Source: Marisediminitalea oceani (GTDB taxonomy: Bacteria > Pseudomonadota > Gammaproteobacteria > Enterobacterales > Alteromonadaceae). Taken from it: a DNA stretch of 64,000 nt. The translations under genes and the position numbers were made by a program. The notes beneath the pieces are model-generated. The model did no database searches, was not told the origin of the DNA, and saw only the letters and a program-made list of their open reading frames with translations. Numbering within the stretch: the stretch's first letter is position 1; each line of letters opens with the position of its first letter. The stretch is taken from positions 124,001 through 188,000 of the forward strand of contig NZ_RCUA01000020.1 of NCBI RefSeq assembly GCF_003731635.1, in the 5' to 3' direction. Positions 52,357 to 60,688 of the stretch are shown here, one piece after another.

Positions 52357-53931
52357 ATGCAGGAATTGCAACAAACTATTGAGATGGTCCTCGATTATAT
52401 TCGTGGGATCTGGTTAAAAAAGCGCTACATAATGCTTTGCTCGTGGCTGATCTGTCCTATTGGATTTGGTTATGTAGCAATGATGCCTGACGTTTATAAG
52501 TCCGAGGCTGTTGTATTTGTAGATACTCGCTCCATGCTACAACCTTTGCTAAGCGGTTTAGCAATTCAAACCAATCCGCAGCAAGAAATTGCGATGATGG
52601 CACAGACCTTACTAAGTCGGTCCAACATTGAAATTATCGCCAGGGAGTCAGATCTGGATATAACAGTTAATACAGCTGATGGTTATGCCAAGCTAATCAA
52701 TGCTTTAAGTGATAACATCAAGCTGGACAGGACTGGTAGAAACAACATTTATAATATTTCATACTCTAATAAAAGCCCGGAACTTGCCAAGCGAGTGGTT
52801 CAGGAAACCCTCGATTTGTTTGTTGAAGGGAGCTTAGGCAACAATCGAAGGGATACCGATACTGCCAGCCGCTTTCTGGACGAGCAGATTTCAGAATATG
52901 AAACGCGCCTAATCGAAGCTGAACAACGCCTCGCAGATTTCCAGCGACGCTATAACGATATTTTACCGGTATCCGGTTCATTTTATTCTACTCTTCAGGG
53001 GGCAACCGGTAATCTGGAAAGTACCCAACTGCAAATTAGAGAATTACAGCAGCAGGTAACATCACTGAAAAGTCAGATGAGCTCAGGTCGCGCCACTGAC
53101 GGATTTGATGTGCGCCAGGGCGACAACACGCCAGTAATTACCACTCGCTATGATGACAGAATCAAGTCTCTGGAAGAGAAAATCGACCAGTTAAAGTTGC
53201 GATTCACCGATAAACACCCCGACGTAATTGAAGCTAAAAACTTGTTAGCGTCACTTGAAAAGTCTCGCCAGGATGAACTGAAAGCCTATTTTAGTGAAAC
53301 CAGCGAAGATGGTGATGACACTAACCTGAGCCCTCTTGCTACGGAATTAAAACTCGAAGTCAGCAGACTGGAAGGGCAAATCGCTTCGCTGAGAGTTAGA
53401 GAAAGTGATTATGAAGCCAAGATCCAGGAATTAAGAAACAAGATTGACCTGGTTCCACAGATTGAGGCTGAGTCTACTGCGCTTAACCGTGATTACGGTA
53501 TTACCAAGCAGAAGTACGAAGAACTATTGCGTAGAAAAGAAGCTGCAGAGCTTTCTCGTAGAGCCGATGTATCGTCCGAAGAGTTGCAATTCAGAATCAT
53601 CGAGCCACCGTTGGTGCCAGATACCCCTACCGGACCCAAACGGCTTGTATATTACACGGGTATTCTTGTGCTTGGCTTCGGTATGGGCATTGCACTAGCC
53701 TTCGCTATCAGTCAAATCAGACCAGTGTTGGTTCGTGGCAGACAATTAACATCCCTTACATCGTTCCCGGTGTTAGGTGCGGTAACGCATTTAAACCTGA
53801 AGCAGATCCAACGTAGAAACCGTATGCGAGTGTTCCTGTTTATCTTATCCTCCGGGGCAATTGTAACCATGTATGCTATTCTGCTGGCAGCAGAAGTAGC
53901 GCATGTTAACCTGGTAGAGAGGTTCCTATAA
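52357..53931 (+). CDS. XrtA-system polysaccharide chain-length determinant protein
   Basis: 524-residue Wzz/GumC-type polysaccharide copolymerase. Membrane helices lie near residues 25-45 and 430-455, plus a further C-terminal hydrophobic helix (about 483-505). The periplasmic part has long coiled coils (about 180-240 and 260-390) and the PxxPxxP-like motif PPLVPDTPTGPKR before the second helix. It sets polymer length and works with the tyrosine kinase whose gene starts inside its stop codon (one-base overlap, TAATG). It is family-typical in length and architecture. Confidence 0.92.
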   Translation: MQELQQTIEMVLDYIRGIWLKKRYIMLCSWLICPIGFGYVAMMPDVYKSEAVVFVDTRSMLQPLLSGLAIQTNPQQEIAMMAQTLLSRSNIEIIARESDLDITVNTADGYAKLINALSDNIKLDRTGRNNIYNISYSNKSPELAKRVVQETLDLFVEGSLGNNRRDTDTASRFLDEQISEYETRLIEAEQRLADFQRRYNDILPVSGSFYSTLQGATGNLESTQLQIRELQQQVTSLKSQMSSGRATDGFDVRQGDNTPVITTRYDDRIKSLEEKIDQLKLRFTDKHPDVIEAKNLLASLEKSRQDELKAYFSETSEDGDDTNLSPLATELKLEVSRLEGQIASLRVRESDYEAKIQELRNKIDLVPQIEAESTALNRDYGITKQKYEELLRRKEAAELSRRADVSSEELQFRIIEPPLVPDTPTGPKRLVYYTGILVLGFGMGIALAFAISQIRPVLVRGRQLTSLTSFPVLGAVTHLNLKQIQRRNRMRVFLFILSSGAIVTMYAILLAAEVAHVNLVERFL

Positions 53932-54920
53932 TGGCTAATAACACAATAGAAAAAGCCTTGCAGCGACAAAAAGAAGCTGCAGCCAAACAGGCCGCTCAAC
54001 AAGCAGAGGACATCCAGGAAGAGAAGAAATCGTCTACCATTGAGCGAACTCTGGAAAAGCAACAAGCTGCAAAAGCTGAACAGCCTGTCCAAACACCTGT
54101 AACAGAGAAACAGGTAACACCAACCTCAACAACCGCAAAATCAAAACCAGGTGCTGCGGTTAATGCAGATAATGAAGCGCTACGGTTGACCATAAACCTG
54201 GAAGAGCTTGATGAAAGAGGGTTTGTTTCTGTCAGCAACGCGCGTAAATTGATTAACGAAGAATACCGAGAAATCAAGCGTAAACTCTTGCGAAATGCTT
54301 TCGGCGCGCTCTCTAAGACGCTAAAAAACAGCAACATCATTATGGTGAGCAGTGCGCGTCCATCAGAAGGTAAAACCTTTACCGCTATTAACTTAGCGTT
54401 AAGTTTTGCCGCAGAGCAGGATAAAACCGTTCTGTTAGTTGATGCAGACGTTCTTAAGCCTAATGTTACCAGAACCTTAAGGGTAAACCCTGGCGAAGGA
54501 CTAATGGAATACCTGCTGGATGAAAACAAGGATATTTCTGATGTCCTTTATCGCACTAACGTGGATAAATTGAGAATAATTCCGGCCGGTCAAACGCACC
54601 ATTTGTCTACTGAATTACTAGCCAGTGAGCGAATGAATTACACGATTGATGAATTCTCCAATCGCTATCCTGATCGTATTGTTATTATCGATACGCCACC
54701 GTTAATCGGTATTAATGAATCAGCAGTACTGGCAAGTTTTGCCGGCCAGGCGGTTATTGTTACAGAGGAAGGCCGAACCAAGTTAAATGATATCAATAAT
54801 ATCGTCGACCGGCTCAACCCTGATATGGCGGTAGGTTTCGTGGTTAACAAAGCAGTTAACGAAAGCGCCGATAACGGCAATTACTATGGCTACTACTACG
54901 GTAGTGAGCCATCTAAATAA
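53931..54920 (+). CDS. XrtA-associated tyrosine autokinase (BY-kinase)
   Basis: 329-residue cytoplasmic tyrosine kinase. After a charged, low-complexity N-terminus (1-80) comes the ATPase domain with Walker A SARPSEGKTF, Walker A' LLVDADVLKP and Walker B IVIIDTPPL. The C-terminal tyrosine cluster (NYYGYYYG) is the autophosphorylation site. Unlike E. coli Wzc, the membrane copolymerase part is a separate gene just upstream. Cycles of phosphorylation control polymer assembly. Co-translated with the chain-length gene. Confidence 0.92.
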   Translation: MANNTIEKALQRQKEAAAKQAAQQAEDIQEEKKSSTIERTLEKQQAAKAEQPVQTPVTEKQVTPTSTTAKSKPGAAVNADNEALRLTINLEELDERGFVSVSNARKLINEEYREIKRKLLRNAFGALSKTLKNSNIIMVSSARPSEGKTFTAINLALSFAAEQDKTVLLVDADVLKPNVTRTLRVNPGEGLMEYLLDENKDISDVLYRTNVDKLRIIPAGQTHHLSTELLASERMNYTIDEFSNRYPDRIVIIDTPPLIGINESAVLASFAGQAVIVTEEGRTKLNDINNIVDRLNPDMAVGFVVNKAVNESADNGNYYGYYYGSEPSK

Positions 54921-54940
54921 GCAGCGATAAAGGATAGCTT

Positions 54941-56617
54941 GTGGAAAGGATCAATATATTTCGCCCGGCAATTATCGCAACGCTGATAGGAGCGACCTTC
55001 AGCGCTAACTTGCATGCTGATGTGCAGTTCAGAGGTGCTGTAAATTCATCTTTGATCAATCAGTCATTTGATACTGATAGCGAGGACAGCAGGTATCAGG
55101 ATCGAAACGTGATTCAGATCTCCCCAACGCTAACGGGTGTGTATGCCAGTAAAAAAGCAAACGCTACGGCCTCTGCGACGCAGCGTTATCAGCGCTTTGA
55201 TGTTGATGAAGGCAGTCGCTCATCGAACTTTACCGAGTTTAACTACGCAGGTAATCTGAATATTATCGACAATGTATTTCAGATATTTGGGCAAGGTGCT
55301 CAAAGGTACCAGTCCTATCGTCCGGAGACCTATGTCTCATCCGATTACCTGTTGAACTCTGATGACCTTAGTAAAATTACCTCTCACAGTGCTGGTGCGA
55401 GATTAAATATTCCTCGCGGTGATGTGTGGGGATTAAGTTTGACCGGTCTTTATTTTGAGAGCGAGTCTGATGACTCATTAGAGGAAGCGGAAGACAATAC
55501 CAACACATTCAATCGATTTATAGATTCAACAGGTGTGTCAGTAAATGCTGATTTAACCAACGGTGATTGGTTTCGCAATATTTATTGGAATGTCACGGGC
55601 TCATATCGTAGAACTGATCGTCAGGATCGTGGATTGTTTGAGTCTGTTTTGGTTAACGGCGTAATTGGCTTCCGAGTTTACGGTGACCTAGGGCTAATAA
55701 CCACTGCTACACACGAAGAGAATGACATAGAGGGAGAACTGGCTAATTTTTCTGCCCGATTTGGAGCTCAGTTCTCTAAGTTTGATACCTATGGAATAGG
55801 ATTTAATTACCGCCCAGCCGCAGAACGCTTTTTCAGACTGACTCTGAATAAGGTTTCTACCGATGGTGAAGATGACGGTAAAACATTCGTTGGCGTGGCA
55901 ACCAGTTGGCAGTTTTCCCCCAGAACCAACCTGCAGGCGCAATATAGCCGGCGTTATTACGGGGAAGCTGGCCAGTTTAGTCTGAGTCATGGAACCAGAC
56001 GTCTGCGCACAACCATTTCATATCAGGAGCGAACCACAACGTTTTCCAATATGATTTTTGATACTGTGGATGCCGGTACGTTCGTTTGCCCTGCCGGGTC
56101 TGTTGATATCATCGACTGCTTTCAGCCTGATACGCTTGATTATGAATTACAACCTGGAGAACAAGTTGTTCAGTTTAGTCAGGTTATACCTGAGTTAACT
56201 GACCAGGTCATCCTTCGCCGCCAACTTGGTGGTAGTATTGGGTATCAACAACGTAGGTTAAAATTAGTATTCGATACGCGCTATGTGGATTCTGATTACA
56301 GTGTTGACAACAGACAGCAAATTCAAAGAATAGTTGGATTAAACGCCAGTCTGCAAGTTGGCGCCAGAAGCTCGGTCTACAGCCGTATTCAATTTGCAAA
56401 AATGGATTTCACAGTGAATGGTGAAAGCCGGGATAATAACTCTCGAATTTACAGCATCGGGTTACGCAGCAACCTTTCCAGAAATTTATCAGTGAATGCA
56501 GATGTTCGTTATCTTGATGGTGGCGGAAATCAAGTTCTTCGAAGAGACGCCGTTGATTTAAACGAAACCCGAATATCACTGGGGTTAACCTACAACTTCC
56601 AAAGTAACAGACAATAA
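54941..56617 (+). CDS. PEP-CTERM system-associated outer-membrane beta-barrel protein
   Basis: 558 residues starting with a GTG at 54941 with AAAGGA upstream. A signal peptide (cleavage near NLHA, about residue 26) is followed by alternating beta strands ending in the outer-membrane signature LGLTYNF close to the C-terminus. It matches the conserved outer-membrane protein of exosortase A loci and is probably the outer-membrane porin-like partner in EPS secretion. Last gene of the export operon; a shared terminator follows at once. Confidence 0.89.
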   Translation: MERINIFRPAIIATLIGATFSANLHADVQFRGAVNSSLINQSFDTDSEDSRYQDRNVIQISPTLTGVYASKKANATASATQRYQRFDVDEGSRSSNFTEFNYAGNLNIIDNVFQIFGQGAQRYQSYRPETYVSSDYLLNSDDLSKITSHSAGARLNIPRGDVWGLSLTGLYFESESDDSLEEAEDNTNTFNRFIDSTGVSVNADLTNGDWFRNIYWNVTGSYRRTDRQDRGLFESVLVNGVIGFRVYGDLGLITTATHEENDIEGELANFSARFGAQFSKFDTYGIGFNYRPAAERFFRLTLNKVSTDGEDDGKTFVGVATSWQFSPRTNLQAQYSRRYYGEAGQFSLSHGTRRLRTTISYQERTTTFSNMIFDTVDAGTFVCPAGSVDIIDCFQPDTLDYELQPGEQVVQFSQVIPELTDQVILRRQLGGSIGYQQRRLKLVFDTRYVDSDYSVDNRQQIQRIVGLNASLQVGARSSVYSRIQFAKMDFTVNGESRDNNSRIYSIGLRSNLSRNLSVNADVRYLDGGGNQVLRRDAVDLNETRISLGLTYNFQSNRQ

Positions 56618-56640
56618 AAAAGCCCTTACGGGCTTTTTTA
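56616..56640. terminator. Bidirectional terminator between export operon and ATPase gene
   Basis: AAAAAAGCCC-TTAC-GGGCTTTTTT: a GC stem flanked by A and T runs, centred between the convergent stops at 56617 and 56645, so it can serve both strands. Confidence 0.9.
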
Positions 56641-56644
56641 TTAA

Positions 56645-57739
56645 TTAATCATCCGACTTGAGTCGCACATACGTCCGGTACTTTTTCTTCAGCAGCTTGT
56701 CGATGTATTGAGTCAGCTTAATCTTGTGGCTGATGGCATCGTCCAGAGCATCTACCAACTCCCCTAACATCGCTTTGTAATACTCAGCGTCCTTCACTTC
56801 GTTTCCGTTAGGCGTAATGAGTCGCTGACGAGGAACACTTTCCGAAGCCTCCTGACTATTATCCGGAGCGTCTTGCGACACTTCCTCGCTGACCTCTTCA
56901 TCCTCTTTTACTTCCGGAGCGTCTGGCACAAACATTTCTTCTCGTACCTCGTCGATAACCGAATCGACGGCTTGCTCATCGAGAACTTCCAGTTCTTCAA
57001 GGAAGCCGAATAACAGGATACGGTCCATCAGCGTATTGATCTTACGCGGTACGCCGCGGGTAAACTTGTAGATGTGTTCATAAGCATCACTGGAGAACAG
57101 CTGAGATCCATTCCAACCAGCATGCTGCAGACGATATTCAATGTATGACTGCACCTCTTCCAGCGTCAGTGGTGCCAGATGGCAGGAGGCCACAATCCGC
57201 TGGCGAAATTGTTCCATATTGGGCGCCCGCAGTATCGGCTGAAGCTCTTCCTGCCCTAATAGAAAGCTCTGTAGTAATGGCTTTCCGGCTTGCTGGAAAT
57301 TCGACAACATCCGTAATTCTTCGATGGTCTCCAGCGGCAGGTTCTGAGCCTCATCCACCAGCAACAGAGCGCGACGGCCTTGGGCACTGAGAGCAAACAG
57401 GTAACCTTCCAAATCTTTAAGAATGTCGGCTTTGGTTTTGCCGGCCACATCAATTTCAAACTTGGCCGCCACCATTTTCACCAGTTCATCCGGGGACAGC
57501 TTGGGCGTAACAATTTGCGCCGCGACAATATCGTCTTCGATATCAGCCAGCAAACTGTTGGCAATCGTAGTTTTGCCGGTACCAATGTCGCCGGTGATCA
57601 CAATAAAGCCTTCAGCCTGAGATAATCCATACTGTAAATAGGACATCGCACGCTTATGCCATTTACTGGCAAAGAAAAATGCGGGATCCGGGGTCAACTG
57701 AAAAGGCTTGGAGTTAAGTCCGTAATAACTTTCGTACAT
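56645..57739 (-). CDS. XrtA-associated AAA ATPase (ExeA-like)
   Basis: 364-residue ATPase. Walker A is GDIGTGKTT (50-58) and Walker B is LLLVDEAQ (125-132), in a fold like the secretion ATPase ExeA/GspA. The start YYGLNSKPFQLTPDP is a hallmark of the family. After the ATPase domain an acidic, low-complexity linker (about 262-310) leads to a helical end with PNGNEVKDAEYYKAML. It may energise or regulate export from the cytoplasmic side. It is on the opposite strand from the export operon, whereas in many loci it lies in line with the core genes. Confidence 0.9.
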   Translation of the reverse strand: MYESYYGLNSKPFQLTPDPAFFFASKWHKRAMSYLQYGLSQAEGFIVITGDIGTGKTTIANSLLADIEDDIVAAQIVTPKLSPDELVKMVAAKFEIDVAGKTKADILKDLEGYLFALSAQGRRALLLVDEAQNLPLETIEELRMLSNFQQAGKPLLQSFLLGQEELQPILRAPNMEQFRQRIVASCHLAPLTLEEVQSYIEYRLQHAGWNGSQLFSSDAYEHIYKFTRGVPRKINTLMDRILLFGFLEELEVLDEQAVDSVIDEVREEMFVPDAPEVKEDEEVSEEVSQDAPDNSQEASESVPRQRLITPNGNEVKDAEYYKAMLGELVDALDDAISHKIKLTQYIDKLLKKKYRTYVRLKSDD

Positions 57740-57846
57740 GTAATGCTTCTACCGCTGTTATTGCGCCCGCGCCTTATGCGCCCAACGCGTTTTCCCTAGC
57801 TTATCCTAAAGCGCCAAAGTGTGCATTAAATCAACACTGAAAATCG

Positions 57847-59283
57847 TCAGGATTTACCATAACTTTGTTGCTTTACAATTGTCTCAATAATGCCAGTGGT
57901 GGAGACCCCTTCTTCGAAGTGCAATACCTTCACCACACCGCCATTATCCAGCACTTCCCTGCCGCCAGCGATCTCATCAACCTTATAATCGCCGCCTTTA
58001 ACCAGCACATCCGGTAAAATTCCGGCAATAAGACGTTGTGGAGTTTCCTCACTGAAAGGCACAACCCAGTCAACTGCGCTCAATCCGGCAAGCACCGCCA
58101 TGCGACGTTGTACCGGATTAACGGGTCGCCCCGGACCTTTTAATGCCTGTACCGATGCATCGGTATTCACCGCAACAATCAACCGATCGCCCAACTTGGC
58201 TGCGGCATCCAGATAAGACACATGACCGGCATGTAAAATATCAAAGCAACCATTGGTCATGACTACTTTTTCGCCGCGCTGTTTGGCCGCCGATACGGCA
58301 AGGGCCAGCTGTTCCTCTGTCATCACACCGCCATCCGGATGATTGTGCTGACCGGCAGCCACTGCAAGCTCGGTGGTTGTAACCGTTGATGTGCCTAATT
58401 TACCCACCACTATACTGGCGGCAAGATTTGCCATTACGCAAGACTGTTGCAGGCTCTCTCCCGCCGCGATGCAAGCTGCCAGTGTCGAGATGACCGTATC
58501 ACCGGCACCGGTGACATCAAACACTTCCTTGGCTTTGGCTGGTAGGTGAAACTCGGTTTCACCTGGAGTAAACAACGTCATCCCCTGTTCGGAACGAGTA
58601 ACCAGTAACGCATCCAGTGCCAGTTCTGAACAAAGCTTACTAGCCAGTTCCACCAGTTGCTGCTCGCTTTTTACTTCGCCCATAACGGCGGTAAATTCAG
58701 CCATGTTAGGCGTGATAAGCGTAGCGCCATGATATTTTTTGAAATCGGTCCCTTTGGGATCTACCACTACCGGTTTATTTTCGGCGTTGGCGAGCTCAAT
58801 GAGGCGCGCAGGGTTACTTAGCGCACCTTTGGCGTAATCAGACAGGATCACCAAATCATGTTCAGCCAGGGCTGCGGTGAACTGGCTTTCCAGCGATGTT
58901 TTATCCACATCGGCAAAAGAGCGTTCAAAGTCCATTCTCAGCAATTGCTGATTACGGCTCATGACTCTGAGTTTGGTGATAGTATCGAAACCGTCACAGC
59001 GGCTGAAATGACAATCAATACCATAGCCGAGCAGCCGTTTTTCCAGTGCATCCGCATTTGCATCGTTACCGGTCATCCCCAAAAGAGTGACTTTAGCCCC
59101 CAGTGAAGATAAGTTAATCGCCACGTTGGCTGCGCCACCGGGGCGGTCTTCCGCGTCGTTAATGTTAACCACCGGTACCGGTGCCTCAGGTGATACCCTT
59201 GCCGTTGCACCGCTCCAGTAGCGATCCAACATTACATCACCAACAACTAATACTTTGATTTGACTAAAATTCGGGAGTGCCAT
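57847..59283 (-). CDS. hldE: Bifunctional heptose-7-phosphate kinase / heptose-1-phosphate adenylyltransferase
   Basis: 478 residues from the ATG at 59283, matching the 477 of E. coli. A longer in-frame reading (66 more codons) crosses the promoter region and is rejected. The N-terminal PfkB-like kinase (1 to about 315) starts [21 protein letters not shown] and has DVTGAGDT. The C-terminal nucleotidyltransferase has [16 protein letters not shown]. It makes ADP-heptose for the lipopolysaccharide inner core. It marks the right end of the EPS island and is near glnE, as in enterobacteria. Confidence 0.96.
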   Translation of the reverse strand: MALPNFSQIKVLVVGDVMLDRYWSGATARVSPEAPVPVVNINDAEDRPGGAANVAINLSSLGAKVTLLGMTGNDANADALEKRLLGYGIDCHFSRCDGFDTITKLRVMSRNQQLLRMDFERSFADVDKTSLESQFTAALAEHDLVILSDYAKGALSNPARLIELANAENKPVVVDPKGTDFKKYHGATLITPNMAEFTAVMGEVKSEQQLVELASKLCSELALDALLVTRSEQGMTLFTPGETEFHLPAKAKEVFDVTGAGDTVISTLAACIAAGESLQQSCVMANLAASIVVGKLGTSTVTTTELAVAAGQHNHPDGGVMTEEQLALAVSAAKQRGEKVVMTNGCFDILHAGHVSYLDAAAKLGDRLIVAVNTDASVQALKGPGRPVNPVQRRMAVLAGLSAVDWVVPFSEETPQRLIAGILPDVLVKGGDYKVDEIAGGREVLDNGGVVKVLHFEEGVSTTGIIETIVKQQSYGKS

Positions 59284-59347
59284 TTCTGTCTTTTTCGATA
59301 CACTAATGGCGGGATTATAACAGTGATCAGACACGAAGAGCCAACTC

Positions 59348-59671
59348 ATGACCCCGTGGTACGTATATTTACTTAAAACCGCCAGTAATACTTTGTATAC
59401 CGGCATTACCACCGACCCTAAAAGGCGTATGCGGCAACACAGTGGCGCAATTAAAGGTGGGGCTAAGGCGCTGCGAGGCAAAACACCACTTTCCTTTTAT
59501 TGCATTTTTGAGGTGAACGATAAATCTCAGGCGCTCAGACTGGAGGCCTGGATAAAGCAGCGCAACCGGCAAGCTAAAGAAGCGTTGGTCAGAACAGAAA
59601 GCGAATTACCTGTGCCGGCAACCCGCCTGACCAACGAGGCTATCCGGCAGATGAACTCAGCACACTGCTAA
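59348..59671 (+). CDS. GIY-YIG nuclease-family protein (YhbQ-like)
   Basis: 107-residue single-domain protein. It opens [18 protein letters not shown], with the GIY-YIG tyrosines, an arginine in PKRRMRQH and the glutamate in RLEAWIKQ as the likely metal site. Small members of this family are widespread in gammaproteobacteria, and their cellular role is not settled. It is divergent from hldE over 64 bases, and its 3' end overlaps the convergent DUF350 gene by 32 bases. Confidence 0.87.
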   Translation: MTPWYVYLLKTASNTLYTGITTDPKRRMRQHSGAIKGGAKALRGKTPLSFYCIFEVNDKSQALRLEAWIKQRNRQAKEALVRTESELPVPATRLTNEAIRQMNSAHC

Positions 59672-60554
59672 TAATCATAGCCAGGCCGATACTGAGCGTG
59701 AGCTCCACGGCGGCAACGCCCACATTATGTTGTTCATCCACTTCTTTCTGGTAATTAATACCATTTAAGATGGCACGCTTGCTGAACGCAACCAGGATCC
59801 ACAATAACAGAGACAACACTACGCTAGTCAATAACCAGCCGGTTACATTACTCACATAGCCTTCCGGGCTGTAGCTCAACAGGGCCCCGGCAGAAGACAC
59901 CACAATCGCTGTGCCCAACAGGTTGCCGGCATGCTGCACAGCTAGTGCTAACTGACCGGTATCCAGCGCACTCTGGAAGGAGTGATTCTGGTTTTGCATG
60001 GCATAGCGCATTTCATAAATTCGGGTCATGATCAGCAGGATGGTCAGTACCACCAGAAACCCTGTAACAATCGCAATCATTGCATTTACATCGCTGCCGT
60101 CGACCCACACCATTATGCTACGTAAGATAATGGCACTGGATACCAGGCTGGAGGCATCCACCAGCGCAACACTTACATTTCGATCGCTAATTTTATGCTG
60201 GGTATCCACGGCATCGAGTACGATTTTATCATGGGCAAATCGGCCCATCTTAACCAATAAAATACCAATAATGCCAAAAATCACCATGCCTATAGCGGCT
60301 TGCTCATACCCCTGCCCTACATGACGGCCAACTACCGAGCTGAGAACCAGACAAAGCGACAACATACCGCCGGCAACGCTTATTCCAAAAGCAAAGTTAT
60401 CCTTAACGCCTAACTCGTCACTCACCGAGACTTTGGCCCGGGAGCGGGACAGCCATTTCATAACGAGCAATAACAACAGCGCCAGCCCCACATCAATTGC
60501 TACATACACCCATAAATCCCGGGCCAGTGGCACCAGCTTGACCAATGTCTCCAT
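59640..60554 (-). CDS. DUF350-domain membrane protein
   Basis: 304-residue integral membrane protein with about eight helices in two tandem DUF350-like halves (about 20-150 and 165-300). The family includes E. coli YjfL, often encoded near PspA-like stress proteins; the function is unknown. Its last codons overlap the convergent GIY-YIG gene by 32 bases. A sigma-54-like sequence lies upstream. Not clearly related to the EPS genes. Confidence 0.82.
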   Translation of the reverse strand: METLVKLVPLARDLWVYVAIDVGLALLLLLVMKWLSRSRAKVSVSDELGVKDNFAFGISVAGGMLSLCLVLSSVVGRHVGQGYEQAAIGMVIFGIIGILLVKMGRFAHDKIVLDAVDTQHKISDRNVSVALVDASSLVSSAIILRSIMVWVDGSDVNAMIAIVTGFLVVLTILLIMTRIYEMRYAMQNQNHSFQSALDTGQLALAVQHAGNLLGTAIVVSSAGALLSYSPEGYVSNVTGWLLTSVVLSLLLWILVAFSKRAILNGINYQKEVDEQHNVGVAAVELTLSIGLAMIISSVLSSSAG

Positions 60555-60638
60555 TTACACCTCTAATTTGTGTTCATAATTGGTGTGATACCTCCGGGTT
60601 AATCAGCGCTGAGTTTCCACTCATAACACTGGAGGCAA

Positions 60639-60654
60639 GGCCACCTTTGTGCCA
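60639..60654 (-). promoter_or_regulatory. Sigma-54-like site before the DUF350 gene
   Basis: On the minus strand TGGCACAAAGGTGGCC has an ideal -24 box and GC at the correct 10-base spacing, but the -12 box is TGGCC rather than TTGCA. The predicted start would be about 75 bases before the ATG. Single weak match. Confidence 0.3.
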
Positions 60655-60688
60655 GACTCACACTCACAACACACTATCCTAAGTTAAT

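Noticed and set aside
59284..59481. 66-codon N-terminal extension of HldE
   Set aside because: It crosses the divergent promoter region and overlaps the GIY-YIG gene; the family start MALPNFSQ at 59283 fits known length and sequence.
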